A stretch of DNA of 56,101 nucleotides from Symbiodinium natans. Taxonomy: Eukaryota; Sar; Dinophyceae; Suessiales; Symbiodiniaceae. The notes under the pieces were generated by a model, which had not been told where the DNA came from, did not search any database, and saw nothing but the letters and a program-made list of their open reading frames with translations. The stretch spans positions 357,501 to 413,601 of the forward strand of contig CAJNDS010000780.1 of NCBI GenBank assembly GCA_905221605.1, written 5' to 3'. Positions 37,453-49,731 of the stretch are shown here, piece by piece (the stretch's first letter is position 1; each line of letters begins with the position of its first letter). The translations under genes and the position numbers were made by a program.

Positions 37453-40400
37453 AGAGAAGGGCCGGCCTATACCCTAAACCCTAAACCCTGAACCCTAAAC
37501 CCTAAACCCTAAACCCTAAACCCTAGCTGAGGCCCTGGACGGCTGTGATCTGTTTCAGTGGCACTTTTCATAGCTGCACAGTGCCGAGTACGCCTTATAA
37601 GTTATCCCTTAAGTTTGCCTGGCCACCTTCACGATGAGAGGGTGAAAGAGCCCCGCAAACCTCCAAGGTCCTCCAAAAACCCCAAAGTTTAGTTTTGAAC
37701 CTTAGGCTTTCAACATTCCGGAGTCCGACGTCCTGCGGGCGCTGGACTTGACAATCCAAGGTGCCACGGCGGCTTGGGATAGGAACACTCAAGATGGAAG
37801 CAACAAAGGGGCGCACGCCCGATGCCCCAACTTCGAAAACCCAAACTTGGTGAAGCACGACTTGGTGCTACTCGTCTGAGCGGTGCAAGGCATAGCTAGA
37901 ACGAAAGGCAGGGCATGCCCCATCCAGTGGGAACTTTACTGGGCGGCAAACAGCCCTACATCCCCTGTCGAGGCTTCTGGAACATTGATTTCGGCCTGAC
38001 CTTCCTGACCGGCTATTATGATGGGGGCAGGCCTTGACTTCACAATTAAGTCTCCCTACACGTACGCGTGTATGAGTGCACTTCTCTTTCATAGGCTCAG
38101 GGTTTTAGGGTTTCGGTTTATCTGGTTTGTTCTTTGCTTTCACTTGAGCTCGTTAAGTGACGGAGGTATCAGGTGACCGTAGGTACACAGGTGTGTAGGG
38201 ATCTGCATGTAAGCGGGCCCATCAGGGAAGCTCCATGCGAGCGGTTGGGATCTACATCCCAGCCTGCGCTAGGGCGGTCTTCTACAAAACCACACGACAC
38301 CTGACAGTGGTTCAGCAGCCCTGAACCTTTCTGTGACAGCTTCAGAGGTCTCGATGTTTGCAACTGGCCATGCGTGAGTTTTTTTCGGTTTCTCACGACT
38401 TTTGACCGTTTGTCTTTCCACACCGTGTTCGGTTCGTGCTATCTGCTGCTCTTCTTCCAGTTTTGGCACTCCTGATGGTTTTCCGATTTTTCACGCTCAA
38501 TGTGGCGTGCAAGGTAGGGTGATGGACTGGTGCCTGGGGCCATCGAGGAATGTGGGATTTTTCTGATTCACACATACACACACACACACACAATACACAA
38601 GTCCCGTAAACTCCTGCAGAGCATCCTGGTGAGACTGCAGGCTGGTCATGGAGTTTCCGGCGGTGGTGCGCCATTACGCAACGACCTGGATGCTGTTCGA
38701 TCTTGGTCTTATCTCCATGGACTGGGCGTTTTTCATCGCAGCTGGGCTAAAGTTAAAGATAGAGGATGCTCAGGCCGTTGGGCAGTATGCGATTAGTGGT
38801 CTGCACAGTGTTTCCCCATGCCTTTGTTTGAAAGAATACATCGGAAATTTGCTGTGAAAGGCTTGGTGCAATCTTGGAATTCTAGGGTCGCTATCCATAT
38901 CTTACCGTAATTGAACCAATTATTCTTCGCTTTTTCCTTTCTCTTTCTCGGTGACTTTGTTTGTGAGGTGCGATCTGTGCTCTTCTCTCGGCGGGTTCGT
39001 CGTTGGGGCTGTTCGTGGGAAGGATCGGAGCGGGCACGCTTGGATCTTCTATCCACTGCTCTGCCCGACCACGTCCTCCACCCTGACAGCGAATCCGGCA
39101 AGTTAAGGGTCAATCTGTCGCTCGGGGGGACGAACCATACCAACAGCAGACGGCTCAGGTGGAGTACATTCGCATCGATAGCGCGGCAGAGTGGTGACGT
39201 GGTTGCTGTTAAGGGTCTGGACCGGTTTGGAGTGCTACCAGGATTCCACATTCTTGCGATCAGCCCGGAAGCATCCCCAGGTCTGTTTCTTCCCCCCCCG
39301 CATATCTGCTTGGAACATCCCAAGAACCCAAAAGCTTCCTCAACAACGAGCGGACCAACATCTAACCAATCCCGATAGCGCAGCGAACTGCCTTTTTTGA
39401 TGTTTTTGTTTGTCAAATTCAGTGGTTCGGGTGTGAAGGCCCCTGGACTTATTGCGGGCTCCTGTTCGGGCTTGGTATTCAAGCTCCATCTTTCAGCCTC
39501 AGGGGATCGGGTTGACTTGGACCTGAACGAGAGTAAGTGTTGCAAAACGAAGCCCCCAACTTTAACGCCTTCGGCCAAGATGTTGTTTTCCCAACTCTGG
39601 CGCCAAGACCCGCTGATTCTAGGAGGGGGTCAGAATGCCACCATTTTCAACAGCCAGTGCTGGGAGAACCTGGCCTTGCTACGCAAGATCCAGGGACTTC
39701 TCGAATCCACTCGATTTTACCACCCAACTTTGCCCTCATGGATCTACTTACAACCTGGGGGCCTGCCTGGTTGAGCCGAGTTTCCAGCATTCTTGCGTGC
39801 CTGTGTGCATTGTATGAGCACGCTGATAAACATTAGGTAAACATTGTAAACACTTGTTTCAAGGACCGCGGCGCTGCCATTAGACCACCCTCTTGCTGCT
39901 ATGACCTGAGACTTCCTGATGCGAACGGCAAGTACTCAGGTCCAGAACTTTGCGCATGCTCCGGCTGATGAGGCTCGTGCGCATCGCACGAGCCATCAAG
40001 TTGCGCCGGGGCTTCGCCGCCTTGCAGGAGCTGCTGCACTCGCAGGCGCAGGAGTTTAAACTGTTTGGCGCTGGTAACTTTAGCGTAGTCATTCAAGTCC
40101 GTCTGTCGTCTGAGCATTATTGAGCATTTAAGTTTCAGGACACGCACGGGCCCCGCATTCAAGTTTGGGTATTAGGCAACTTGGGGGTTGTGGTCCAGCC
40201 GATACAACTGTATACTTGTGTAGGCCGCAGCATGCCGACGTCCAGGCACGGTCTGAAGGAAATGCCTATGGGCTTTCGGTCGTCCCCTGGTCCGGGACAA
40301 TTGAAATACAAGGACCTACAGGCCCAGCAGCCCCGTATTCCCAGCGCCGCAACGTCGACACTTGCCCCGTCCAGCCCTGCACAAGTTACGCTGCATGTTA

Positions 40401-41612
40401 AGCCGCGAAAAGAAGAGTCCACGAAGGCCGCCAGCCTCTACCTCAGCTTCTTCGGCAGCCTGGGACAACTGTTGGTGCTGAGCCTCGGCTGCTTTGGTAA
40501 CTTGTTCTTAGAGTCCGAATAGTAGACTTAGTAAAGGACTACATCAGAACGATTCTTGTAGAACAGGCGCATTCCTCATTTTGGTATGTGTTCGCACCAA
40601 TGCAAGCTCCATGAATCTTGCGTGCGAGCTTTGTTGGGGGTTCCAGGCTTTTGGATGGTTGAAGGCTTGCTTCATCACTATAACTTTCGCATTCTTAAGA
40701 TGGATCGCGAAGAAGCGGGGGCATAGTAGCTGCATCACCTGGCCGACCCTGCTTGAACTGACAGTACCGAAGCAAATATCGGAGATCTTGATCCACGTGT
40801 TGTGAGAACTCTTCTAAGCTGTGACCTTTCCAGAGTCGGTCAAGTCGGGTCCCTGACTTGCAGCCTGGGGTAACAGCATACAATATCACTCGTTTGGGCA
40901 CTGCCGGGCCTGTGAGTACAGAGGAAGCTGCATTCGCAACCCAAGTCGCAATAGCTGCGATGAGCCTTTAGCTGCTATTGCTCTACGAATGAGACTACTC
41001 CAAGAGGTCACTTTGAACGCATAAGGAATCATTGGATGGCCTGTGCATGGTTCGGAGTCAGCTGGCTGAATGCCGACGAGAACTGGGTGACTGCCAGCGG
41101 ACTGCAGCACAAGGACGTGGCTTATCTACAGTTAGAGTTATACTGGCAATGCTGCCACTGCGTAAATATGGGCGTCTGCTTTCGGCATGTCCAGTGCGTT
41201 GAACAGCCTTAGGCGGTGAATCCATCCAATCCGAATTATCCCAAAATCGACAACGTACTCCAACTCCTCCGCCTGACAAAGGTTGCATACCAGTATTTGT
41301 CGTGCGTGCTTTGGCCGGGGCCTCATTGCTGGAGAGCGAGAGCGAGAGAGAGTGTGAGTCTCTCTCTCTGTGTGTGTGTGTGTCTCTGTGTCTCTGTGTC
41401 TCTGTGTCTCTGTGTCTCTGTGTCTCTGTGTCTCTGTGTCTCTGTGTCTCTGTGTCTCTGTGTCTCTGTGTGTGTGTGTGTGTCTCTGTGTGTCTCTCTG
41501 TGTGTGTGTGTGTGTCTGTCTGTGTGTCTCTGTGTGTGCGTGTGCGTGTGTGTGTGTGTGTCTCTCTCTCTCTCACTCTCCCTGTCTCTGTCTCTGTGTG
41601 TGTGTGTGTGTG

Positions 41613-41678
<66 letters not shown>

Positions 41679-44600
41679 TGGTGTGGTGGGTGGGGGTGGG
41701 TGGGTGGGTGGGTGTGTGTGTGGGTGTGTGTGTGTGTGTGTGTGGGCGTTTTCGTGGGCGTGCACGAACGTTGCGGCGGCCTTCTTCGTAGCACGTTTGT
41801 GCCGATCGGATGCGCGAGAGGCTATAGCGTTGAACTGGCATCTCTTTCTCGAAGCCCTTGCGTCCCCTGTAAGAGCGGAACCCATTCAAGTCCGAAGCAA
41901 AACCCTCAAAACCCAAGGTCCTTCTCTCAGCTTGGAGTGGGCGAGTACGAACTCCCGCCAACGAACACAGTCGAGCTGATGTTGTGCGCGCCCCCCGACT
42001 CCACGGTTGGGTCTTGGGGCTTCAGTCTTTTGATTCAGATTTGGTGGTTGGACTTCTTCTAGCGGTTATGGTGGGGTTGGATTCTTAATTCATTGCATTA
42101 ATTGAATAGGATTCTTCCAGGTCTCTTCATACAATGCTGTCGTCCGGTACCCTAGCCTGGCCAACTCCGCTTGCCGGACTTGCTCCTTGGAAGCACCCGA
42201 GGTGTGACTTTCCTTGTGACTACTTTGACACTCATCCACCTGGCGCTGAAAGGCGTTTGCAAGCTGGCAATTCGCCACCCGCCACAGCAGGGTTGTGCCG
42301 TTTCAAACTCTTCGGTCGACCTAATCTGTCGGCCAGCCTCATTCTCGGTCTGAACCCTGGGGGCTGGGATCTGGCCTCATTGTCCCATTTCCGAGCATGT
42401 CTCCTTTTTGCTTTTGGCTGCTCTGTCGGCACACGGCCATTGCCCTGCAGCTGCATACTCTTCCCTGGCCTAGCTTCTGCCTGCCTCCGGTGGTGCCACA
42501 AGTGCGGTGCTGAGTGACCCTAGGTGTCACGGATCCCCGCGCGGACGTGTCGACCAAACACGCACTTCGCAACGTGGCATTGAGCGAGTGCGCAAGGATA
42601 TGGCCACTCCCCGGTTCCGATGCAAACTTTGCTTTCGCTCGGGTGCTCGGCCTGACAGGTCAAAGAACAATTCTTGAAATTCTCTTGCGCGGCGCAAGCT
42701 CTTGACCCGACGTAAGCTCTGTCTGCTTTTGTCAAGATGGGATGCTCCTGATCTGCGCCCCTTGGGAAGGCCATGTTCTATGCTGACATTATCAGCATCT
42801 GCAAGAATCTTATGTCTCCTGGGGTTGACTCTATGGCCCGCCGGTCTCCTGCCAAGACTTCTCAGCCGTCACGAGTCCAACCTGGATACGTGGCATTGTG
42901 CAACAGCTAGTTGACGGCGACCCAGCCTGTGGCTATACGGCTATGCAATCATTGGCAGGCGGTATGTATGATTGTTGGGTCTGGGACAACCCTGCAGACC
43001 GCAGGCACAGGCGACACACGGTTTCTGGCGGGGATTTGGTTTGCATTGAGGGCGAAAGCTTATGGGATCTGGAGCAAAACGAATGTCCAAGGTTATAAGC
43101 GCAAGTTCTAGTGTCTAGAGGTTGCTTGTGAGCATTTAGCCCTGAGGTTGATCGCTTTCCGATCCCTCATCACTGCGGCCACGCTGATTAGCACCATGGG
43201 CAACCTCATTGCTTCATGGCGGCAGGGTTTCGGATCTAGGCCATCGTCCGTCCCTTTAGGAGCTTTGTGCAGAACCGCTTACTGGAGGCTTCAGCTTCTT
43301 TACACATAGTGCAGCCATCAAACAAGAAATGCCAGCTTCCCAGTGTCGACCCCACACACAGACTTGTCTTAAAGCTGTCAGAGTTGCCTGCCAACTCAAA
43401 CCGCTCCCAGCCTAATCCAGCAAGGCTGGTCTGCGCAAGATTCGAGAAGACGAAACCAGCGAATTTCGCTTGCTCCGGAGGCTTGAGGGGTGGAACTGGT
43501 AGAACCAACATCAACAATGCAAGCCCTCAATTCTAGGTCTGTTGACTGCACGTTGAGTTTGTGATTGAGTTTGTGAGCCTTTCGGGACCATTCGAGGCCT
43601 GATGCCCCTGAAGCCGAAATTCACTCCAAGCCATTGAGGGCCTTTCGCCACTACTTGATGCCATGCGTTTGCCTTGGCACAAGTTGTTCACTACTGCTTG
43701 GGTCAGTGAGGGCAGCTGAAGACAATCCTTTGTGGCATGTTCAGGTTTCTGAAGCACAACGAAATTCCGCATGAGGCATCTGGGCTTGCTGGCTTTGGGG
43801 TCGGAGTTACTGTTGGGAGCTGTTGCATGTGATACTCCGGTGTTCAGCAAAGTTCAGTCCTTCGGTGAAACATCTTGAACCTTAGCAGAGCCTTGAAGCC
43901 CCAATGCCCAACAGTGAGCAAAGCCTAGGTCAATCCCAAGCTTGAAGGTTCTGGGTCTGGTTGATTTTCAAGTGGCAGTCTGGGATGTGGATTCCGGATC
44001 TCGGGTCAGCGCAGTGCGCCGGGGGAGAGTTTAGTGGTGGACGCATACCGGCCCCTTGTAGCTGCTTAGGAGCTTAGGAACCCAAGAAGGCGGCGCAAAA
44101 AGGTAGCAATCGGTTTTGCTCCCGGGCCCGGGGGATTTTGGGGCTTCGAGACGGGCGCAGTGAACTGGCTGTTTGAGGTTCTACTGACCCAAAGCCTCTA
44201 CGTAGCGAGATCTGGCTGTCTAGCTAATTTAACAGCCCGAAGCCCTAAACCCTAAACCCTGGAGCTGTTTTCTGTGGCCAGCTCCGAGGAGCCGATGATT
44301 TGTAATTGTCACCCCTTATGGTTTCGCCCGACCCCACCCCCTCAAGCTAAGCTTAGGGATTGGGCCGTGCTACGGGAAATTGCACTTGGACCGGGGTCCC
44401 CCGGCCGTATGAGAATTGCCGCCAGAACTGTCACTCTACTAACTCTGCGATTAATCTCTGACCCATCTGATGACCCCCCAAAAATAACCAATCTGGACGC
44501 ACTGTGCGGCTTTAAGGTCGCTCAAAAGGTCACCCAGTTCCTACAGCACCAGTACACACACAAGCAGCATTCGAGGCTGGATCCCGGATCAGGATACAAA

Positions 44601-44979
44601 GTTATGAATTGAGTGCAAGTTAGGTTTTGCTCTGCTCTGCACTGCTTCATGGCACTCGTTGGCGGGGCTTTCTCAAGATTCGCCTTTCTGAGAATAAGCC
44701 TTCGAATCGGCCTTAGGTAGAAGAGATCATGTGAGGCGGGTTTGGGGCACTTTGGCGGTATGTTCTGCAGTTGACAAGCCGTTCGGCTTCTCAACCACCT
44801 TAATCTCTGCGACATCCAAGCGACACAGTACTGGGTTTGTTTCACACGTCCAGCCTCAGAGCAGAGCAACCGGCACAGTACGGAAGATCCAAGACTGCAA
44901 GCAGCAGGTCTGCTGATGTTCGAGTGCCTCTTCTCGACCTCCTCTCACGCCCGCTGTTCAATGAGCTCTGCTTCGAGAG
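37404..44979 (+). CDS. EAG/CNG-type (K+ channel-like) voltage-gated channel, multi-exon, partial
   Basis: Predicted exons 37404-~37452 (S1), 37973-~38027 (S2), 38641-38745 (S3), 39940-~40050 (S4), 41026-41150 (S5 and turret), ~43147-43230 (possible S6) and 44908-44979 (linker to the cyclic-nucleotide-binding domain). Diagnostic pieces: [107 protein letters not shown]. This order is that of KCNH/HCN/CNG-type channels, here probably a membrane K+ or cation channel gated by voltage and perhaps a nucleotide. S3 to S4 joins in frame through a GC donor (38746). The pore filter (GYGD-like) and the nucleotide-binding core were not found; they may lie in exons I missed or be lost. Confidence 0.75.
37470..37526. 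repeat. CCCTAAA array in the second channel's intron
   Basis: Seven or eight units shortly after the S1 exon; the only clear telomere-type array in the second channel. Confidence 0.9.
37973..38027 (+). CDS. Second channel exon: S2
   Basis: Reads [18 protein letters not shown] after the acceptor GAG at 37970-37972, a close match to the S2 pattern FW-x-D-x3-F-x-TGY. The exact donor inside GGGGGCAGG cannot be decided. Confidence 0.7.
38641..38745 (+). CDS. Second channel exon: S2-S3 loop and S3
   Basis: Reads [20 protein letters not shown], then [14 protein letters not shown], ending at the GC donor 38746. The acceptor is CAG at 38638-38640. The downstream open frame beyond 38745 is intron. 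Confidence 0.8.
39940..40050 (+). CDS. Second channel exon: S4 voltage sensor and S4-S5 linker
   Basis: Reads [20 protein letters not shown], then [18 protein letters not shown]. Basic residues recur every third position, and ALQELL matches the EAG-type linker. The donor was not resolved. Confidence 0.85.
41026..41150 (+). CDS. Second channel exon: end of S5, turret and start of pore helix
   Basis: Reads [20 protein letters not shown], then [20 protein letters not shown] and Q. NHWMACAW is the conserved end of S5, and YLQLELYW leads into the pore helix. The GC donor at 41151 in phase 1 would be completed by a filter exon that I did not find. Confidence 0.75.
41340..41760. repeat. (GT)n / (CTGTGT)n compound microsatellite
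   Basis: Over 400 bp of GT, GTCTCT and GTGGG units in an intron. Poly-His/Thr and Val/Cys ORFs here are artefacts. Confidence 0.95.
41761..43146. other. Channel intron region; filter exon expected but not found
   Basis: Open frames such as 42134-42517 and 42898-43098 have some protein-like composition but no match to the pore. A weak [15 protein letters not shown] string near 42533 faintly recalls the end of a copia-type RNase H; I do not trust it. Confidence 0.3.
43147..43230 (+). CDS. Second channel exon: possible S6
   Basis: After an AG at 43145-43146 the frame reads [20 protein letters not shown], then IASWRQ, hydrophobic with a small-residue hinge. Its position between S5 and the cyclic-nucleotide linker fits S6, but its similarity is weaker than that of the other exons. 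Confidence 0.45.
43231..44907. other. Intron-like; no gene seen
   Basis: Short ORFs only (43236-43517 minus, 44274-44612 plus). A small CCCTAAA patch lies near 44240. No recognisable domains. Confidence 0.35.
44908..44979 (+). CDS. Second channel exon: C-linker into the cyclic-nucleotide-binding domain
   Basis: Reads [20 protein letters not shown], then CFER. The VPLLxLLSxPLxxELxFE pattern is the hallmark of the segment before the nucleotide-binding domain in dinoflagellate EAG-like channels. The GC donor at 44980 follows a phase-2 end. Confidence 0.7.
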
Positions 44980-45349
44980 GCATCGGCATTTTGGAATGCC
45001 CTGTTTCCTTCTGCAAAAGCACGCACTTGTCTCTTGTCGTGGCCTGTCCTTTAGCCGCTTTGGCCCTCTGGCAGGTACCGTGCGTCATTGTGCAAGCTGA
45101 AAGTGGTCGACGACTTGCTCGAGGATCCAGACATGCAAACTATCCATGTGCCAGCCCCAACGACGGACTTCACGCAAAGCTTGGGTAAACTTTCTAAAGT
45201 AAAGGCAGTGGTTGTGCGTGACAGGCCCATTGTCCGAGCAGGCAACGGTACACGGTCTGTTCACGTGGGTGCGGCTCAAAAGTCTAGGTATGTAACTGGC
45301 TCCCGGGCGTCTTTCCGCGACATAGGGTTTGTAACAAAGCCGTTCTGCT

Positions 45350-45560
45350 TGCGACAAGCAGTCCGCGACAAACCTCCGCGACAAGCCTCCGCGACAAGCC
45401 CTTGCGACAAGCCCCTTCTTGGAACTGCATGGGTTTCGTATCTCTTTTTCAAAACAGCGTGAAACAGCCGCGACAAACCCCGCGACATACGTATGAAACA
45501 AGTGGGCGCGACATACGTATGTAACATAGGCGGGTGGCGGGACACCGCGACATACCCCTT
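45350..45560. repeat. 13-bp CGCGACAAGCCTC repeat and GCGACATACGTATG repeats
   Basis: Five short units of CGACAAGCCTCCG type at 45350-45420, then three CGCGACATACGTATG-like units at 45481-45555. Confidence 0.75.
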
Positions 45561-46223
45561 TTTAGAGCCACAGCCACGTGTTTGTGGGCATGAGTTGGCC
45601 CCGACCATTCCTTGAAGCCGCATGTTCCTAAGGCCTAAGGCTTGAGCATGAGAGCGTGACTGTTCTGTGGACAGTTTGTGTAACAAACCCTGTATACGCC
45701 CTGTAAATCGAAACCCTTTCAAGGGCCCTGAGTAAGTGCCGAGGCGCTCCATCAACTGGCCACACAAAGCCTGTCTCAGCTGGTGGCGGCCTCCGGGGAT
45801 GTGATCTTCCTAAGCGGCAAGGTGCCCTGGGCTTGAGAGGGGGCAGCTGAGTTCTTTCGGAAGGCGTTTCGGGTTGAGATTTTTTGCGTTCTCCGAGTTC
45901 TGCCATTAAGGGCGTTGGGGCGGTCTGGGGCTCAGTGGGTGTTCAACGTTCTGGCAGGGGCTGGCCTCTCGCAAGCATGAGGATGCCTAGAATACGGAAA
46001 ACAAGTTTCCGGAAACCCCAATCACTCCCCCTTGCCAGGGCCAGGCCACAAGCCCCAGTCGTTCGTTGGGCTCAGGGTCCTTAGCACTTCGTGCATGTTT
46101 TTCTGGCAAGGGCGAGTTGTGACAGTTGCGAATTGAGAGTTGCAGGTTCGGTTTAGTTAGGCCCTAGAGATGCACCCCACAGGTTGCGAACGTGGCGTAC
46201 ATGTGCTTCGGCTGCTTTTTTTT

Positions 46224-46254
<31 letters not shown>

Positions 46255-46600
46255 TGGTCCGTGTTTCAGGGATGTTGAGGCTGGGTCGAAGGGCTGTGCA
46301 GTTGGGGCCAAGTAGGGCTTGGGTGATGGGTTTGATGCTGCCAATGCCGTCTGCGCAGAGCCCATAGGGTACAGGGCTTGAACGGACTTGGTTGATCAGC
46401 TTGTATATTGTTTCTGGAACCGTTTGCCGCGGTCCGGCGGTCCATGTGTCTCCCTCAAGGTCATTTCAACTTACCCTAGATGTCTGCATCCGACCGGAAA
46501 TATTGAGAACTCCAAAGAGTAAAGGTGAATAGGGGGTCCACCCCGGTCACTACATGAGACAAGTCAGACCTTGCCAGTAGTCGTACGTGTATAAAGATCA
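45561..46600. other. No confident gene
   Basis: Contains T18 followed by G21 at 46216-46254 and no recognisable coding domain. Confidence 0.35.
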
Positions 46601-46671
46601 CTAAATTATAGAGCCCGCGTCTCCCTCTCCCAAATCACACACCTCAGCAAGAGTGTGCCCTTCGGCTTGTC

Positions 46672-46672
<1 letters not shown>

Positions 46673-46714
<42 letters not shown>
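46673..46714. repeat. (GA)21 microsatellite
   Basis: Perfect dinucleotide run. Confidence 0.95.
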
Positions 46715-46716
<2 letters not shown>

Positions 46717-46977
46717 ACCAGGAAAGTCCATGGCTCCCTGTCGTACTATCGCGACGATGGGGTGGAGGAGCCAAACAACAGTCGTTGGATTTCCGAAGTC
46801 TGCCTTTGGAAACCTGGGCTGGAAATAAGTGTTTGCGGCGTTGGGTCTTCCGCAATTTTGGGATCCTTCGGACATTCTCGGATCTGAGTTGTGTCGGCCC
46901 TTTAGACTCCAGACTCCTAATGGCTCCTAGAATACTCGATTGCGAGGGTTATGTGTGTGGCATCTTGGCATCTTGAG

Positions 46978-47052
46978 GGTTCCACCGGTGCGGACTCTGG
47001 ATGACGTGTCGGTCTTGAGTGAGCTTCGGCGCCGCGTACGTCGTACGTAGCA
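46978..47052 (+). CDS. Possible exon, unknown
   Basis: After a GAG at 46975-46977 the frame reads VPPVRTLDDVSVLSELRRRV before a TAG at 47050-47052. It is protein-like and could belong to the C-terminus of the second channel or to another gene. No family assigned. Confidence 0.25.
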
Positions 47053-48450
47053 CCCGGATGGCTATTGCATTCTTCAGTCAGGTCTTTGTGTACAAAGTCA
47101 TATTTCTTCGCCCGGGTCGGCTCACCTTCCCTGCAACTTTCGTGCTGGAATGTGGTGGAAGACGGTGCAACAGCGATTCCACACCTACCTGATGTCATGA
47201 AGTCTGTGAGACAGGGGGGATCTATAGGGCTGGGACCAGTCTGGAACCCCTAATTAACATTCGAGATGCTGGGGTGTGGTCTGGGCAGAAGGCACTCTAA
47301 ATTATTTTGCTTCGAAAATTCCCACCCTCTCTTGGTAAAAAATACTCTGGGGTTGGGCACTCCAGGGACACAATGGGGTAAATGGGGTTGGGCGCTCCAG
47401 GGACACTTTGGGGTTGGGCACCCTGCGGTCGGGCGAGGAGTAGACCGGGCAGAAGAGTTGAGTTGAAAATCTAACAACCCCACACCGAGGGTGGGGAAAA
47501 AAGAGGAAGCCGAGTTCTGGGACCTGGAACCCTAGAAAATACATCTAAACAAGAACAGCTCCTGGGTTTTGAAGCTGAGGGGAGTCGATGGGTCGCTCTC
47601 GGGGATGAGGTTCTGGCTTCAGACAAAAGTGGTTTGATCCATGGTTGGGATCTATTCAAATCACTTTCAACAATTAAATTTGGGCGAGATTAGGGAGGCT
47701 CCGAGAACGTCTCGTAGGTTTGTGCTCCGGCGAGTTCTCGCTTCAATGCTTCGGAACTTCACTCGCAGCCTCGAAGCGGAATCCCAAGCTCAGTAAGACA
47801 GTCCCAATACCTTGAATCTGTATCTTTGCACAGCCCAGGACTGCCTGGGTGCACATGGGGGATCTAGAAGCCAACAATGTCTCGGACATGCTTCCAGCTT
47901 GGTGGACAGATGCTGTAGGGCAATTGTTAGCATTGTGCTTGCTCGAGCCTTTGTGTTCAAGACTTGCAGGTTGGGACATTTGTGTTCTGAAGAATGCCGG
48001 GCATCTGCATCGTGTTCTCTAAGGGTTAGGCCAAACGCTGTCCGCCAACGAGGCTTTGCCTGGATGCTGGGTCTTTCTGCAGCATTCTGAACCAGACCTA
48101 TGCAACTCAGCGGGCGGCGAGCATCTATGCGAAGCGCTTTTTGGAAGCCCGGCAGGGCTTGGCATGTTCAATGGTTGATTACCTTTGTCCGCTTTAGCTA
48201 TTTTTCCCCCACCCGACCCGAGTCTCCAGACTTCATCTTGATTAGCATCTTTTGCTGGTGCTCCTGCTACTCAAACCCTTCCTCCCCTTTGCGAACGGGG
48301 CCCGGGGGGCTAGGGAATAAGAAGACTCCATTGCGAGCCAACGACAGAACTGCCTCTAAAGTCGGGTTTGGAGATTCGTGATTTTAACCGTGGTTAGAGT
48401 TGTTGTTCAGTAGCGAACATGCCATGTTGTGGCCCCTCTCGACGTAGGCC
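47053..48450. other. No confident gene; short repeat
   Basis: GGGTTGGGCACTCCAGGGACAC-like units of about 39 bp occur two or three times at 47350-47425. An open block at 47595-47640 (GDEVLASDKSG) is faintly reminiscent of a nucleotide-binding loop but is too weak to call. Confidence 0.3.
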
Positions 48451-48459
48451 GTAGGCCCT

Positions 48460-48745
48460 GCTTGATACCCATCTGCAACTGTGCCAAGAATGTTTTGCGC
48501 AAGCAGAACTGTTTGTCGGACTTGCTCGTGGACCGCGATCACGCCCTTCGCCTGCAACAGAAGGCAGTTTGTTCGTGTTGTGTTTCCCTCGGCAGGTCAA
48601 CTAGTAGATCTTCCGAAAACCATCGATCAGGATTTAGATTCGCTGGTGTCCGAAGATGTGGAGCCGTTGGCAGAGCTGCCTCTTGTGCGGTCTGCGTGGA
48701 CGCTTGTCTTATCTCAGAACCAAAACTCGTGTCCTTGGAGATCTA
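48460..48745 (+). CDS. Possible exon(s), perhaps C-terminus of the second channel
   Basis: One block reads CAKNVLRKQNCLSDLLVDRD. A second block, after the acceptor CAG at 48594-48596 and in a different frame, reads LPKTIDQDLDSLVSEDVEPL. The first recalls the segment after the nucleotide-binding domain in channels of this family (an LSDL motif). The evidence is composition and order only. Confidence 0.3.
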
Positions 48746-48975
48746 GGTATAGGCCATTCCCATCCCCCAGCCAGCAGCCTGGCGCGCCGTGGATTTCACA
48801 AAGCGCGAAAGCTGTAGAACCACGTGAGCCAAACTGCCCTAGAGACCCCCCATACGCTCCCCATCGCGTGCTCCAATGGTTGAGGACACGGTCAGGACAC
48901 CAAGGCAAAAGCACGCAGAAAAGTCGGAAGCGATCCCGAGACATCATTGGGAAGCAGTGGGTACATGGCGTCTAA

Positions 48976-49700
48976 TTTCTGTACACTTGTGCAGAAGACC
49001 ATAAAAGATGCAGTGCCGTACAGTAAAGAATAGTTGGTTAAGGATGGGAATATGCATATACATAATAGTAATAGTAATAATAGATACATAATTAATGTAC
49101 ATGTAAATATGTATATATGCACATATATGCAGCTATAGTACATATGCTCTTATCGTATTCATGTTTAGACGCCAAGTTTAAGAACAAGCCTGGTCTTAAA
49201 CGCACCTTTGCCGTCACCCCCTTGCATCGCACATTGCTGTGTCTCGTGCTGTGTCTTTGCCTTCTCGCTTCCCGAATGCCCCCCCCCCCGGTTTATTGAG
49301 TTCCCTGTTGTTCGACTCCAACCCAACCAAGGCAGGGGCTGCTTTTCAGCCCCTAGCCTTTTTCGACGCAGAAAGGCACAAGGTGCTGAATGCAGAAAGG
49401 GTTTGGGCGGCAGGCGCTTGCAGGACTTTAGGTCATTGGGTTGTCCCGCTTTACGTGTTCCGTTCTGACGCCGGGGTCTAGGCATTGGTTCCCTAAACGA
49501 AAACTAAGGCAGGGCTGTTGTCAATCCGGTTTCTTCCATTTCAAATCACAAGCTGAAACAACAACTCAGGAGACGCTGCTGTGCCTCGGCTTCAGAAGTG
49601 GAAAGGCATGACCGAGGTCGACAACCATGAGCGCAGCTGTTTATGTTCATTCGGGGCTTGGCATGTCGAGCGTTGCATTTTGCATAACATGACTTCATTT
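48976..49700. other. AT-rich tract and no gene
   Basis: 49030-49150 is AT-rich (ATAATAGTAATA and ATATATGCA units). The rest has short ORFs on both strands without domains. Confidence 0.4.
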
Positions 49701-49731
49701 CTTCATTTCCCGCATCTTTTCACAAGCTGGA

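Noticed and set aside
38461-38513. Hydrophobic [18 protein letters not shown] after an AG, looking like an S2 segment
   Set aside because: A better S2 ([18 protein letters not shown]) lies upstream at 37973 and leads to the S3 exon. This one would be out of order and out of phase, so I treat it as intron.
42520-42700. [14 protein letters not shown], recalling copia-type retrotransposon RNase H ends
   Set aside because: Only one short weak string; no reverse transcriptase, integrase or LTRs nearby.
42959-43060. [11 protein letters not shown], resembling a K+ channel selectivity filter
   Set aside because: Its phase does not fit the preceding exon, the Tyr/Phe is absent, and another frame over the same bases looks equally open.
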